Below the pieces are notes generated by a model, which saw only the letters and a list, made by a program, of their open reading frames with translations, had not been told where the DNA came from and made no database searches. Shown one piece after another: positions 1 to 8,624 of a stretch of 48,910 nucleotides of DNA (its first letter is position 1; the number at the start of each line of letters is the position of its first letter). A program made the translations under genes and the position numbers. This DNA is from Sphingobacterium sp. (GTDB lineage Bacteria; Bacteroidota; Bacteroidia; Sphingobacteriales; Sphingobacteriaceae): contig JALAGS010000082.1 of NCBI GenBank assembly GCA_022712315.1, positions 1 to 48,910 on the forward strand, in the 5' to 3' direction.

Positions 1-96
1 ATGATTAAAGATTCAGATTTATTCGAACTAGAGAATACCTTCCTTGGAGAAGGTTTCGAATTGGATGGTGATGATATTATCACCGATGAAGACTAG
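1..96 (+). CDS. Short acidic ORF, probably the C-terminal end of a gene cut by the window edge
   Basis: The frame is open from the first base to a TAG at 94-96. It encodes 31 residues if the ATG at position 1 is used, but the frame may continue upstream of the window. The end is strongly acidic (LDGDDIITDED), with no cysteines and no membrane segment. A rho-independent terminator follows at 141-170, which supports a real transcript ending here. I do not recognise the family. It could be an acidic tail of a larger protein or a small standalone peptide. Confidence 0.4.
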   Translation: MIKDSDLFELENTFLGEGFELDGDDIITDED

Positions 97-140
97 GTCT
101 TCACTTTTTAAGCAAGTATTATTCCCCTTATATAATCTCA

Positions 141-170
141 AAGCCCAGACATTCTTTGCTGGGCTTTTTC
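141..170 (+). terminator. Rho-independent terminator after the first ORF
   Basis: The arms AAGCCCAG (141-148) and CTGGGCTT (159-166) pair perfectly around a 10-nt loop, and a T-rich tract follows directly. It lies 45 nt after the stop codon at 96. Confidence 0.8.
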
Positions 171-328
171 TTTGTTATATTTTGCTATATAATGTCTTCA
201 ATTTGCCCAAAAGTTATTATTCCCCTATCTTTATACCAACTTGACGATCCGATGCTGAGCTATCCCGGCTCCCATTTACCGGAGCGCAAGCAGCAGTTTT
301 AAAACAAATAACATAAGAGAAAATAGTA

Positions 329-838
329 TTGGATCTGCCTGCACAAATAATCAGAGAAACATTGAATCGGCTCGAAAGCATGCTATCGCTTGATTGCTCA
401 CAGCTAACCCAAGATCAAGAAGGCGCGGCCTATTTTGGTTTTGATTTTCAATTTGACAACCATCGCTTCAAATTTAGAAAAGCAAAGGTAACGCCAAAAA
501 AAATAGGGCTATTCGTTGCCCTTTGGAAACGCGGTAACGATGGTCAAACCATTCCCTTTACTGCAGATGATCATTTCGATTACTACCTCATTTCGGTGGA
601 ACAGGAGCAGCATAACGGTCTCTTTGTTTTTCCAAAACAGACGTTAATTGAAAATTGCATCCTCACAGCGGACTGTCAAGTGGGCAAACGTGGATTCCGT
701 CTTTACCCAGACTGGAGCATACCAACCAACAAACAGGCCACCAAAAGTAAAGAGTGGCAGCACACCTATTTTGTGGATTTTATGGGGCCTTATGAGGAAG
801 CCAAAAACAAATTGAACCATATCCTACAAATCAGCTAG
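329..838 (+). CDS. MepB family protein
   Basis: This 169-residue protein resembles the MepB family, named after a gene in the Staphylococcus aureus mepRAB locus and of no established biochemical function. The middle part, with KVTPKKIGLFVALWKR and the aromatic run DDHFDYY, followed by GKRGFRLYP and a C-terminal FVDF, matches my recollection of that family. It is soluble, with no signal peptide. The only early start is TTG at 329; the first in-frame ATG is 17 codons further in. The stop overlaps the convergent MocR-type gene by 8 bp. No mepA-like MATE pump or mepR regulator lies nearby, so a drug-efflux role should not be assumed. Confidence 0.75.
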   Translation: MDLPAQIIRETLNRLESMLSLDCSQLTQDQEGAAYFGFDFQFDNHRFKFRKAKVTPKKIGLFVALWKRGNDGQTIPFTADDHFDYYLISVEQEQHNGLFVFPKQTLIENCILTADCQVGKRGFRLYPDWSIPTNKQATKSKEWQHTYFVDFMGPYEEAKNKLNHILQIS

Positions 839-2318
839 TGGAGCTGTCCACCAAGTCCCCATAGGCCGACCTTAACAAATAAATTGCATCCGCCATACTT
901 TGTTCGTCAAGATGTGCAAAACCCAATCGCAACGCAGTAACCACTTTATTTTGATAAAGGCAATTGCTCGGGATCAACAATCCTTTTTCCCGTGCTTTTT
1001 CCTGTAACACAGTCAATGAAAAAACAGCCTTAAACTGCACCCAAAAGGCCAGGCCAGCCTCTGGAACGGTGAAAGTAACTTCATCTTCAAAATAACGCCG
1101 TAACAACATTGCAAACAATTCTTTGCGTTCTGCAATTGTTTTCTGAAATTTACGCTGATAGCGAAAGATATCACCCTGATGGATAATTTCACCCAATGTT
1201 TTTTCAATCATAAAATTCGGCTTCCCGAAGATATTCAGATATTTTTTACCTTCATCCAGCAGATCCTGAGGCGCGATCAAAAAACTCATTTGGAAGCCGG
1301 GGTCTAAAAAACTTCCGAAAGCACCTGTATAAATCACCCGGTTACCTGCATTTTTCCGAAAAAGCGATTCCCCTTTTGTTTTAATAAAGGAAGATTCAAA
1401 ATCTGCATCATCCTCAATAATGATAAAGTCGTAATGCTCGGCCAGCTGTAACAGTTGAATTTTCCGCTTTTCGGAAAGGTTAACGGTCGTTGGATACTGA
1501 CATCTGCTGTTGAGATAAACACATCGGACCTCTCCGGGCTTAAATTGATCTCCGATCCGATCTACGATCATCCCATCCGCATCTACTGGAACGGTTTTTA
1601 GCTTGGCTCCTGCCTGACTAAATATCATATTGGGTAGAAAATAGCTTAAATCCTCAACCAGCACAATATCGTCACGTCGAATTAATAATCGGGATAAAAT
1701 TGAAAATATCTGTTCGCGGCTGGCAATTGGCAACAGGAAGTTCCGGGAAAGATGAAATCCCCTGGTTAAGTTCAGATAGTAACTTAGCTGGTCCCTAAAA
1801 AATAGATTCCCCTCCATCGTCGTCGGCAAATCATCACTTTTCTTTTTTCGTCTCACCATCGATGCATAAAAACGAACAAGCTCCTCGGCCTGAATGACGC
1901 TATAATCGGGTGTTCCATCTGTAAAATAATACTTTTCCGGAGCTTCTAACATCGGCATATCCAATATCAGCTCCTTCCGGAAAGAATAAGGGGCAAAGTT
2001 AGGTGGCTGTCTAAATGCTTCAATCGTTGACGCCGTAGCTCCCGCACGTTCGGGATTTTTCACAAAAGTCCCTCGATTCGGCAAAATTTTCACCCAGCCC
2101 TGCTCCTGCAACTCTGCTAAAGCTGCAACGATGGTTTTTCGATGCACTTTTAATTCATCTGCAATCTTCCGACTTCCGGGCAACAGATCCCCATCTTCCA
2201 ATAGATTTCGTTTGACTGCATGGATAAATTGATAAACGATCTGCAGATAGACTGCTTCTTCCTTACGTCGATCTATCTTAATAATAGAATGAAAACCTAT
2301 ACCAACCGGACTACTCAT
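831..2318 (-). CDS. MocR/PdxR-type GntR regulator with a degenerate aminotransferase domain
   Basis: The 495-residue product has a GntR winged helix at about residues 15-85 (LPGSRKIADELKVHRKTIV) joined to a fold-type I aminotransferase-like domain at about 120-490, the MocR architecture. In this family the large domain normally binds PLP and serves as effector sensor. Here the usual Y-x-G-T-F-S-K-T-L-x-P signature reads YTGAFGSFLDPG. The Schiff-base lysine position is Ser336, and the following conserved Arg is Gln. The usual EDDY motif is EDDA. Covalent PLP binding is therefore unlikely. The gene is divergent from bioB with a 141-bp gap, so bioB and its own promoter are the obvious candidate targets, which is inference. 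The start ATG at 2318 sits just downstream of a good promoter. Confidence 0.85.
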   Translation of the reverse strand: MSSPVGIGFHSIIKIDRRKEEAVYLQIVYQFIHAVKRNLLEDGDLLPGSRKIADELKVHRKTIVAALAELQEQGWVKILPNRGTFVKNPERAGATASTIEAFRQPPNFAPYSFRKELILDMPMLEAPEKYYFTDGTPDYSVIQAEELVRFYASMVRRKKKSDDLPTTMEGNLFFRDQLSYYLNLTRGFHLSRNFLLPIASREQIFSILSRLLIRRDDIVLVEDLSYFLPNMIFSQAGAKLKTVPVDADGMIVDRIGDQFKPGEVRCVYLNSRCQYPTTVNLSEKRKIQLLQLAEHYDFIIIEDDADFESSFIKTKGESLFRKNAGNRVIYTGAFGSFLDPGFQMSFLIAPQDLLDEGKKYLNIFGKPNFMIEKTLGEIIHQGDIFRYQRKFQKTIAERKELFAMLLRRYFEDEVTFTVPEAGLAFWVQFKAVFSLTVLQEKAREKGLLIPSNCLYQNKVVTALRLGFAHLDEQSMADAIYLLRSAYGDLVDSSTS

Positions 2319-2337
2319 TATGTTTATTTCGGACTAC

Positions 2338-2369
2338 CAAAGTTATCATTTAAACTATAATCTTTGCAA
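2338..2369 (-). promoter_or_regulatory. Promoter of the MocR-type gene, within the shared bioB divergent region
   Basis: On the minus strand a -33 TTG (2369-2367) is separated by 21 nt from a perfect Bacteroidota -7 element, TAACTTTG (2345-2338). This gives a leader of roughly a dozen nucleotides before the ATG at 2318. The + strand carries a similar but imperfect element ending in CTTTG at 2362-2366 that could serve bioB with a leader near 90 nt. Together these form an imperfect inverted repeat (CAAAGTTAT 2338-2346 and ATAATCTTTG 2357-2366), so the two start sites would be back to back. Confidence 0.5.
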
Positions 2370-2459
2370 TCATCATAAAAATAATCGTATTGAAATGCTA
2401 AACCCGAACGGTCATCAGGCAATATCAAGCTGATTTTAGAACGAAAATTTATAATTAAA

Positions 2460-3542
2460 ATGGAAACAAAACCAAAATGGACACAGGAAGAAGTTGTTGC
2501 TTTATACAACAAATCGATGATGGAACTTCTTTATGAAGCGGCATCGGTCCATAGAAAATACCACGACCCAAATAAAGTACAAGTATCGACATTGATCTCA
2601 ATTAAAACAGGTGGCTGTCCAGAAGATTGTGCCTACTGCCCACAGGCAGCACGTTACCATACCAATGTAGAGGCCCAAGGGTTGATGAGCATAGATCAGG
2701 TAAAAGAGCAAGCCTTAGCTGCCAAGGCCGGTGGCAGCTCACGGATCTGCATGGGGGCCGCCTGGCGCAATGTGAAGGATGGTCCGGAGTTTGACCATGT
2801 ACTTGATATGGTGCGCACACTGAATAGACTTGACATGGAAGTCTGCTGTACACTGGGCATGCTGACCGAAAACCAGGCACGACGTCTTTCAGAGGCCGGA
2901 TTATACGCCTATAATCATAATCTCGATTCATCGGACGAATACTATAGGGAAATTATCTCGACCAGAAGCTACGACGATCGCCTGCAGACAATCGAAAACG
3001 TACGTAAAACAAACATAACCGTATGCAGTGGCGGCATAATTGGAATGGGCGAAAGTATTGCCGATCGCGCTGCTATGTTGATTACGCTTGCTTCACTCAT
3101 CCCACAGCCCGAATCGGTACCGATCAATGCGCTGGTTCCTGTAGCGGGCACGCCAATGGAGACGATGGAAACAGCATCCATCTGGGAAATGGTACGCATG
3201 GTCGCTACGGCTAGAATTCTATTACCTTCCACACAAGTCCGTTTATCTGCCGGCCGTACCAACATGAGTGTAGAAGGACAAGCTTTGTGCTTTTTCGCAG
3301 GTGCCAATTCTATTTTCTCGGGCGACAAACTCCTCACCACGCCCAATCCCGATGTCAACGAAGACCTGGATATGTTTAAAACATTGGGACTGGTAGCACA
3401 GCAGCCCTTTGAGAAAAAAAAACAGCCCGAAACCGTCACGACGGAGATGGCACATTATCATGACCTTGGAGAAAGACCAAAATGGTCGAGACCGGAACAT
3501 AAAATCGAGCGCAACCTCGCCAAGCAGAAGCAAGACAAATAA
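2460..3542 (+). CDS. bioB: Biotin synthase BioB
   Basis: BioB is a radical-SAM enzyme that inserts sulfur into dethiobiotin to give biotin, the last step of biotin synthesis, in the cytoplasm. The 360-residue product carries the radical-SAM cluster cysteines C53, C57 and C60 in GGCPEDCAYC. The ligands of the second [2Fe-2S] cluster are also present: C97 (SSRICMGA), C129 (EVCCTLG), C189 (ITVCSGG) and R261 (VRLSAGR), matching the E. coli positions within one residue. Length is normal with a slightly extended lysine-rich tail. The start ATG follows an AT-rich leader with no Shine-Dalgarno. No other bio genes are in the window; the only neighbour likely to be linked is the divergent MocR-type regulator. 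Confidence 0.97.
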   Translation: METKPKWTQEEVVALYNKSMMELLYEAASVHRKYHDPNKVQVSTLISIKTGGCPEDCAYCPQAARYHTNVEAQGLMSIDQVKEQALAAKAGGSSRICMGAAWRNVKDGPEFDHVLDMVRTLNRLDMEVCCTLGMLTENQARRLSEAGLYAYNHNLDSSDEYYREIISTRSYDDRLQTIENVRKTNITVCSGGIIGMGESIADRAAMLITLASLIPQPESVPINALVPVAGTPMETMETASIWEMVRMVATARILLPSTQVRLSAGRTNMSVEGQALCFFAGANSIFSGDKLLTTPNPDVNEDLDMFKTLGLVAQQPFEKKKQPETVTTEMAHYHDLGERPKWSRPEHKIERNLAKQKQDK

Positions 3543-3577
3543 TAAATGGAAAGCATAACGCTACGGGAAGATTATAT

Positions 3578-3611
3578 GACCTTATTTATTAGGGTGTAAA
3601 TAAATAAGGTC
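3578..3611. terminator. Perfect 13-bp inverted repeat between the convergent bioB and phospholipase genes
   Basis: GACCTTATTTATT (3578-3590) and its exact reverse complement (3599-3611) flank an 8-nt loop. It sits 36 bp after the bioB stop and 98 bp beyond the phospholipase stop. There is no T-tract on either side, so it may be a weak bidirectional terminator or a 3'-end stabilising stem. Confidence 0.45.
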
Positions 3612-3708
3612 TCCAGATTATATTGATGTGTTTATAGCAATAGAAGATAACACATTCGATAATGGAATTAATAAGCAATAGCAACTATCCTTATTAAAAC
3701 AGCAGCAA

Positions 3709-6222
3709 TTATGCTAATAAGGGATCAGTTGTACTTTCTGTCCCTGTTTCCAAGCGCCCTGCAAGCTGAATAATTGGATTGTTGTCTCCTTTGAGCTTTA
3801 TTGCAATATCATACCAATTCCCTTGTTTTTCAATATCCAGGATCAATATAACTTCTTCTGCAGGAGCGATGTCTCTTGTTGTGGCATATTTTTCATAGTT
3901 GAGGCTCTCAACCGCAACGGTTACCCGCTGGTCACTATTGTTCTTTAATTTCAGCTGTAATTTTCCTGTAGCTGCCTGAGTCAGTGCCCTAAGCTCTGGA
4001 GCTACCGCGGCTTGTATTGCTGCTGTCCCCTTTTCTCCGGAAAATTTACGATAAAAACCATTTGGTCCATGCAGTTCGAAAGCATAACGATCTCCTTCAA
4101 ACTTTGCCAGGTCCCATTGGTATCCCAAACGATCACCGGCCTTCACCGCAAAATTCCAGTTACGATAGGTTTCGCTTTGTCCTTGTTCATCACGATAGGC
4201 CAGCGGACTGTACACATTGAAAGCCGTGCCCGATGTTTTTTTTCCAAAAAGCTTGGTGTCTACAGTCATCGCGAGATAAAACTGTCCATCCAACACATAG
4301 CCCACCGCATCATGCGCATAAGGTAACTGCAATGATTTTCTAATCCCCCGCTCCTGTATTCGGTCAAATGCTGGAATCCACACATTTTTCTTCGCGAGCT
4401 CAGGATCATTGACCTCGACAAAACCCTGGGGATCATCCTTGAACTGCGCATTGTATATCGTTTCGATATAAGCATCTCGATCTAGGAAAGGAAGTTGTTC
4501 CTTTTGCTGTGTAAAAGGAGTAAAAGCTGCGGTCAGATCACCACAGATTGTCCGACGCCATGCACTAATGTTATCCAGATGAATATTCTTCTTCTGTTTG
4601 CTGTTAAAGAAAGATTCCAAAAATTGTAATGTAGAAGTATGATCAAATACCTGTGAGCATACCTTGCCGCCTCGCGACCAAGGTGAGGCAATATACATGG
4701 GAACACGGAAACCTAAGCCTACGGCACCTTCACGTGCTTGTTTTTTAGGAATTCCCTGCTTTAGCTCATTTTCCAAACGTACCATTTCCACCTCCGTATC
4801 GATCCCGGGAGAGCAAGCACCCGTATCTTTCTTCTTTAAATCGGGGACAAGAAAAGGTTTCACATGGTCATAATAACCATCGTTTTCATCATAGGTGATA
4901 ATAAAAATTGTTTTTTTCCAGACCTCAGGGTTTTTCGTTAGGATATCAAAAACTTCTGATACGTACCAAGCTCCATACCAAGGAGCACTCGGGTGATCTG
5001 AGAAATTCTGCGGACCGGCCAACCAGGATACCGCTGGCAATTTACCGCTATCCACATCTTTCCTGAATTGATAAAGAACATCTCCTTTCGGGACCTCAAG
5101 TGATCTTTTTTTTCCTTGCTCCTTAAAACGCAATGTATCCAGTGACCTGTAATTATTGTCGCCCCTGTTTACGGTAAATGCCCGCTCATTTAATGATTTA
5201 GTAAAATCGCTTAGCTTTTTATAATTATCTGGATTGAATTCCTTGAGTTCAGCCTCTGCGCGCTCGAGCACCTCACTTTTTTTGCGAATATCGGCACGTA
5301 TTTTTTCAGCCTGTTCCTCAGAGGCAGGAGACTTCTCTTCCAGCCTGGAAATCTGTACAGGCAAATCGCGCACCTGTGCTTCCAGGTTTTTGATATAGTT
5401 ATCCTTGAATTTAACCTGATAAGCCTGAAAAAACTCCAATAGATTACAGCCAAAATTAGATAACCAAGCGCGCTCTTGTCCGGAAAACCCACCCCCGCAA
5501 CTTGTTTCATTTTGATAGAAACGCCAGTTTATCCCATTCTTTTCAAGCAGTTCCGGAAAAGTTTCCCAGGTCATTTTCCCATAGCCAAAGTCATCGTTCC
5601 GAATATTCGCTTTTTGCAACCCCGCTTTCATCTCCGTAATCTTGCCGGTCCAGAAAAAGGAACGGTTCGGTGTGGTACTTGTCATGCCCGAACAGAAATT
5701 CTGATCACATACCGTGAAAGCATCCGCTAACGCATAATGAAAAGGTAGATCTTCCCTTGTAAAATACCCCAATGTTAAAGGCATCCCCGCATATTGTTTA
5801 TTACCCGATTGTTTTGATAACAACCAATGATCATAACGACCTTGATTAAAAGCATCTACCTGACTTGCGCGGCTATGCGGAAGAGATCCCATCCAGGTTA
5901 CCTTGCTCTCTTTCAGATTTAATCGAAAAGGAGCGTAAACTTTTCCGTCTTTATCGGTTTGATACCATACAGGTAAGCCGTTCGGTAAACGTATCGAACG
6001 TGGATCATTGAAACCCCGAACTCCCGAAAGACTACCTAGGGTATGATCGAAAGATCGGTTCTCCTGCATCAGGATGACGATATGTTCGGCATCCAAAAAG
6101 TTACTTCCCGGATCAGGATCAATTGCAAAGGCTTTCTGTATTGATGCAGGCATAAAACTGGCAATACCTGCTGCTCCCGAAAATAGTAGGGTCTTTCTGA
6201 GGAATTCTCTTCTGCTTTCCAT
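3709..6222 (-). CDS. Phosphocholine-specific phospholipase C, Tat-exported
   Basis: This enzyme family hydrolyses phosphatidylcholine or sphingomyelin head groups outside the cytoplasm. The 837-residue product begins with a twin-arginine signal (RREFLRKT, hydrophobic core, AFA cleavage region near residue 33). The phosphoesterase domain follows with QENRSFDHTLG near residues 53-63 and the conserved SGMTSTTPNR near 178-187. Later come YDENDGYYDHV and SPWSRGG. The C-terminal third (about 650-830) looks like the two small beta domains typical of this family. An unusual charged coiled-coil stretch occupies about residues 274-338. The gene stands alone, divergent from the response regulator at 6382 with a 159-bp gap. 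Phosphate-scavenging or host-lipid roles are both possible; the sequence does not decide. Confidence 0.93.
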   Translation of the reverse strand: MESRREFLRKTLLFSGAAGIASFMPASIQKAFAIDPDPGSNFLDAEHIVILMQENRSFDHTLGSLSGVRGFNDPRSIRLPNGLPVWYQTDKDGKVYAPFRLNLKESKVTWMGSLPHSRASQVDAFNQGRYDHWLLSKQSGNKQYAGMPLTLGYFTREDLPFHYALADAFTVCDQNFCSGMTSTTPNRSFFWTGKITEMKAGLQKANIRNDDFGYGKMTWETFPELLEKNGINWRFYQNETSCGGGFSGQERAWLSNFGCNLLEFFQAYQVKFKDNYIKNLEAQVRDLPVQISRLEEKSPASEEQAEKIRADIRKKSEVLERAEAELKEFNPDNYKKLSDFTKSLNERAFTVNRGDNNYRSLDTLRFKEQGKKRSLEVPKGDVLYQFRKDVDSGKLPAVSWLAGPQNFSDHPSAPWYGAWYVSEVFDILTKNPEVWKKTIFIITYDENDGYYDHVKPFLVPDLKKKDTGACSPGIDTEVEMVRLENELKQGIPKKQAREGAVGLGFRVPMYIASPWSRGGKVCSQVFDHTSTLQFLESFFNSKQKKNIHLDNISAWRRTICGDLTAAFTPFTQQKEQLPFLDRDAYIETIYNAQFKDDPQGFVEVNDPELAKKNVWIPAFDRIQERGIRKSLQLPYAHDAVGYVLDGQFYLAMTVDTKLFGKKTSGTAFNVYSPLAYRDEQGQSETYRNWNFAVKAGDRLGYQWDLAKFEGDRYAFELHGPNGFYRKFSGEKGTAAIQAAVAPELRALTQAATGKLQLKLKNNSDQRVTVAVESLNYEKYATTRDIAPAEEVILILDIEKQGNWYDIAIKLKGDNNPIIQLAGRLETGTESTTDPLLA

Positions 6223-6381
6223 AAACTTATTTATAATTTCGATTTGAATCTACTTAGATTTCTTTTTGTTTCATATTTCTTCGTGTAAATCTTATGTTAC
6301 TAAATTAAGCCCTAAGAAAATATCTCCTTGATAGGATGACAAAAATTTACTTATTTTTACGAAAAGACAATACAGACAACT

Positions 6382-7068
6382 ATGGTGGATATTTTGCTGC
6401 TCGAAGACGACAAGGTGCTCTCTAAGGAGATCCGGTCTTTTTTATTAAGCCAGGGATTTTCTTGTGACCAGGCATTCGATGGTATTGAGTTTTTGGCCAA
6501 AACACACCAAAAAAAATATGGTTTCTATCTACTGGACATCAATGTACCCAAAATCAATGGACTAGAGATCTGTAAAAAGATAAGAAGCCACGATGCCTTT
6601 ACTCCCATTATTATTCTTTCGGCTTATGATGACATAGACGACAAAAAAGAAGCTTTTCTCCGGGCAGCAGACGATTATCTCGTCAAACCTTTTGTATTAG
6701 ATGAATTACTGATGCGCATCTTTTCCCTATTGCGTCGACAGCAACACAATGAAAACAATAGTATAAAAACCTTAACAATAGATGACATGGTTATTTATCC
6801 CGACGAGGCTCGCGTATTTCGCGCCGACGAGGAAATAAGTCTAACCCAAAAGGAATTTCAACTCTTACTGATTCTCGCACAGGCCAATGGACGGACCTTA
6901 TCCAAACAGCATATTTCGGAGGAAGTATGGCAAAATCAATTTCAAACAACACAGAATACCATTGAAGTTTACATCAACTTTTTGCGAAAGAAAATAGACA
7001 AGAACTTTGAAAATAAACTCATCCATACCAGGCCTGGATTTGGCTATTATCTATCGGCAGAAAAATGA
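6382..7068 (+). CDS. OmpR-family response regulator, probably controlling the metal efflux operon
   Basis: The 228-residue protein has a receiver domain (about 1-120) with the acidic pair E8/D9-D10, phospho-acceptor D52 (YLLDINVP), S80 and K102 (YLVKPF). A winged-helix OmpR/PhoB DNA-binding domain covers about 125-225 (EEISLTQKEFQLLLIL, TIEVYINFLRKKID). It overlaps the kinase gene by 4 bp (ATGA), so the two are translationally coupled. The next operon downstream encodes a CzcCBA-like pump, and four 11-bp-spaced repeats precede that operon, which makes it the likely target. A single TTAAGC at 6305-6310 upstream of this gene could mean autoregulation, but that is weak. Confidence 0.93.
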   Translation: MVDILLLEDDKVLSKEIRSFLLSQGFSCDQAFDGIEFLAKTHQKKYGFYLLDINVPKINGLEICKKIRSHDAFTPIIILSAYDDIDDKKEAFLRAADDYLVKPFVLDELLMRIFSLLRRQQHNENNSIKTLTIDDMVIYPDEARVFRADEEISLTQKEFQLLLILAQANGRTLSKQHISEEVWQNQFQTTQNTIEVYINFLRKKIDKNFENKLIHTRPGFGYYLSAEK

Positions 7069-8444
7069 ATTTAAAGAAGAAAATAGCGATTAGCTTTAGC
7101 ATTGCATTCTCCGTCCTTTTCGGTATTGCGATGTTGATTATCTACTATGCTAGTTTCGATTTTCGTAAAGATCAATTTCGCCAGCGGCTGATTGATAAAT
7201 TAGACAATATTTCTCATTATATTGCCAGCAACCCCTATTTTAACCGACAGTCTTACAAAAACTATTTTCACGATGACGAAGATGGCCTTTTCTATGAAGA
7301 TGTCATCATTCTCGACCAAAATAAAAAACTGGTATTCAGCACAGTAAAAGACCAAACCATTACCTGGAATGCCTCGATTGTCAACCGGCTTAATCAGGAA
7401 AAACAGATCTTCTACAATCAGGATCAATACGAAACCTTGGCCAAATATTACCGCATCAACGGCTCAGCTTATTATATAATCGTAAAAGCGCAGGATTATT
7501 CCGGCAATGAAAAAATGGACCATCTAGCTCTTGTCCTTACGATATTATTCGTCCTGAGTGCTGTTTTAGTCTGGATATTCAGCTATAAACTCATTCAGCG
7601 CCTGTTGATCCCACTCGATAAATTAAAAGACAATATCACGCAGATCAATGCCAGCAAACTCACCAAACCTGTTGAGTACACTGGTCATACCGACGAGATT
7701 GCTGTACTAACCCGTGCATTTAACACGATGCTGCTACGGCTTTCGACTGCTTTCGAATCACAAAAAGAATTTAATTCCAGTGCTTCCCACGAGTTACGAA
7801 CTCCACTTGCCCGAATGTCCTTTCAATTGGAGAACCTTTATCATCAAAATCAGCTGAGTGAAGAAGTAAAGCAGGTATTACGCAATATATCCAAGGAAAC
7901 CTTACACCTTTCGGAGGTAACTGATTCGCTCATGCTACTTTCAAAATTCGACTCAGAGCGTTTGAAAATAACTTATAAGGAAGAGAGAATCGATGAAATT
8001 ATCTTTATGGCTTATGAAAAAGTAGCCAAAGTATTTCCCGAACTACAACTGGATTTTTCGATTGGCGGAATCGAAGATCCCAAGCTCAGTATTTTCTGTT
8101 CTTCCCAATTGATTGAAATCGCTTTTGTAAACCTATTTAAAAATGCGGCACTCTATTCTTATAGTAGGGAGGTTAAAGTGATGATTATGGAATCAACCTG
8201 GGAACTTAAGGTGCTTGTCAGCAATACTGGGCCAGCACTAAGTATAATTGATCAAAAGCGAATTTTCGATGCATTCAGCCGTGGTGAAAATGCAAGCGAA
8301 ACGACAGGATCGGGATTGGGACTCCGGATCGTCCAGCGAATCATGCAATCCCATCAAGCAACAATTGAATATCAAGCTGACGCAAAACAATCTACGCATA
8401 CTTTTGTATTAGTATTTAAATTGTTTCGCAGCCAAAAAGGTTAA
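7065..8444 (+). CDS. Sensor histidine kinase partner of the response regulator
   Basis: The 459-residue membrane kinase has transmembrane segments at about 9-29 and 151-173 enclosing a periplasmic sensor loop of about 120 residues. Next come a HAMP segment (about 175-228), a HisKA dimerisation domain with phospho-acceptor H242 (ASHELRTPLAR), and a HATPase domain with an N-box (NLFKNAALYS, N356 and N360) and a G2 box (TGSGLGLRIV). The G1 box reads SNTGPAL rather than the usual DxGxGI. The periplasmic loop has only one histidine cluster (near H51 and H69) and no cysteine pair, so the ligand cannot be read from the sequence. Its place directly before an efflux operon suggests metal sensing. Confidence 0.93.
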   Translation: MNLKKKIAISFSIAFSVLFGIAMLIIYYASFDFRKDQFRQRLIDKLDNISHYIASNPYFNRQSYKNYFHDDEDGLFYEDVIILDQNKKLVFSTVKDQTITWNASIVNRLNQEKQIFYNQDQYETLAKYYRINGSAYYIIVKAQDYSGNEKMDHLALVLTILFVLSAVLVWIFSYKLIQRLLIPLDKLKDNITQINASKLTKPVEYTGHTDEIAVLTRAFNTMLLRLSTAFESQKEFNSSASHELRTPLARMSFQLENLYHQNQLSEEVKQVLRNISKETLHLSEVTDSLMLLSKFDSERLKITYKEERIDEIIFMAYEKVAKVFPELQLDFSIGGIEDPKLSIFCSSQLIEIAFVNLFKNAALYSYSREVKVMIMESTWELKVLVSNTGPALSIIDQKRIFDAFSRGENASETTGSGLGLRIVQRIMQSHQATIEYQADAKQSTHTFVLVFKLFRSQKG

Positions 8445-8548
8445 TTGCAAAAATCGCTCCAAATTAAACATAAGCACCTAAGCAACAAGTATATACATAT
8501 ATTAATCGACACATCAAGCATCTTACCTACCTAAAAAACATGCTAATT

Positions 8549-8587
8549 TTAAGCTTTTTTTAAGCATTTATTAAGGGGCTTTTAATA
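8549..8587 (+). promoter_or_regulatory. Four direct repeats at 11-bp spacing: candidate response-regulator operator
   Basis: TTAAGC begins at 8549 and again at 8560, TTAAGG begins at 8571, and TTAATA begins at 8582: each start is exactly 11 bp after the last. One helical turn between direct half-sites is the classic arrangement for dimeric OmpR/PhoB-family regulators. The array lies 38 bp before the start of the efflux operon and over 100 bp after the sensor kinase stop, so it would sit at or just upstream of the promoter. Confidence 0.55.
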
Positions 8588-8624
8588 ATCGACCAGTTAT
8601 TTTGTTACATAAGTTTTGATTAAC

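Noticed and set aside
2602..3533. Several long minus-strand open frames inside bioB
   Set aside because: They are frame shadows of bioB, which has all catalytic cysteines and strong family similarity; the antisense products show no coherent domains.
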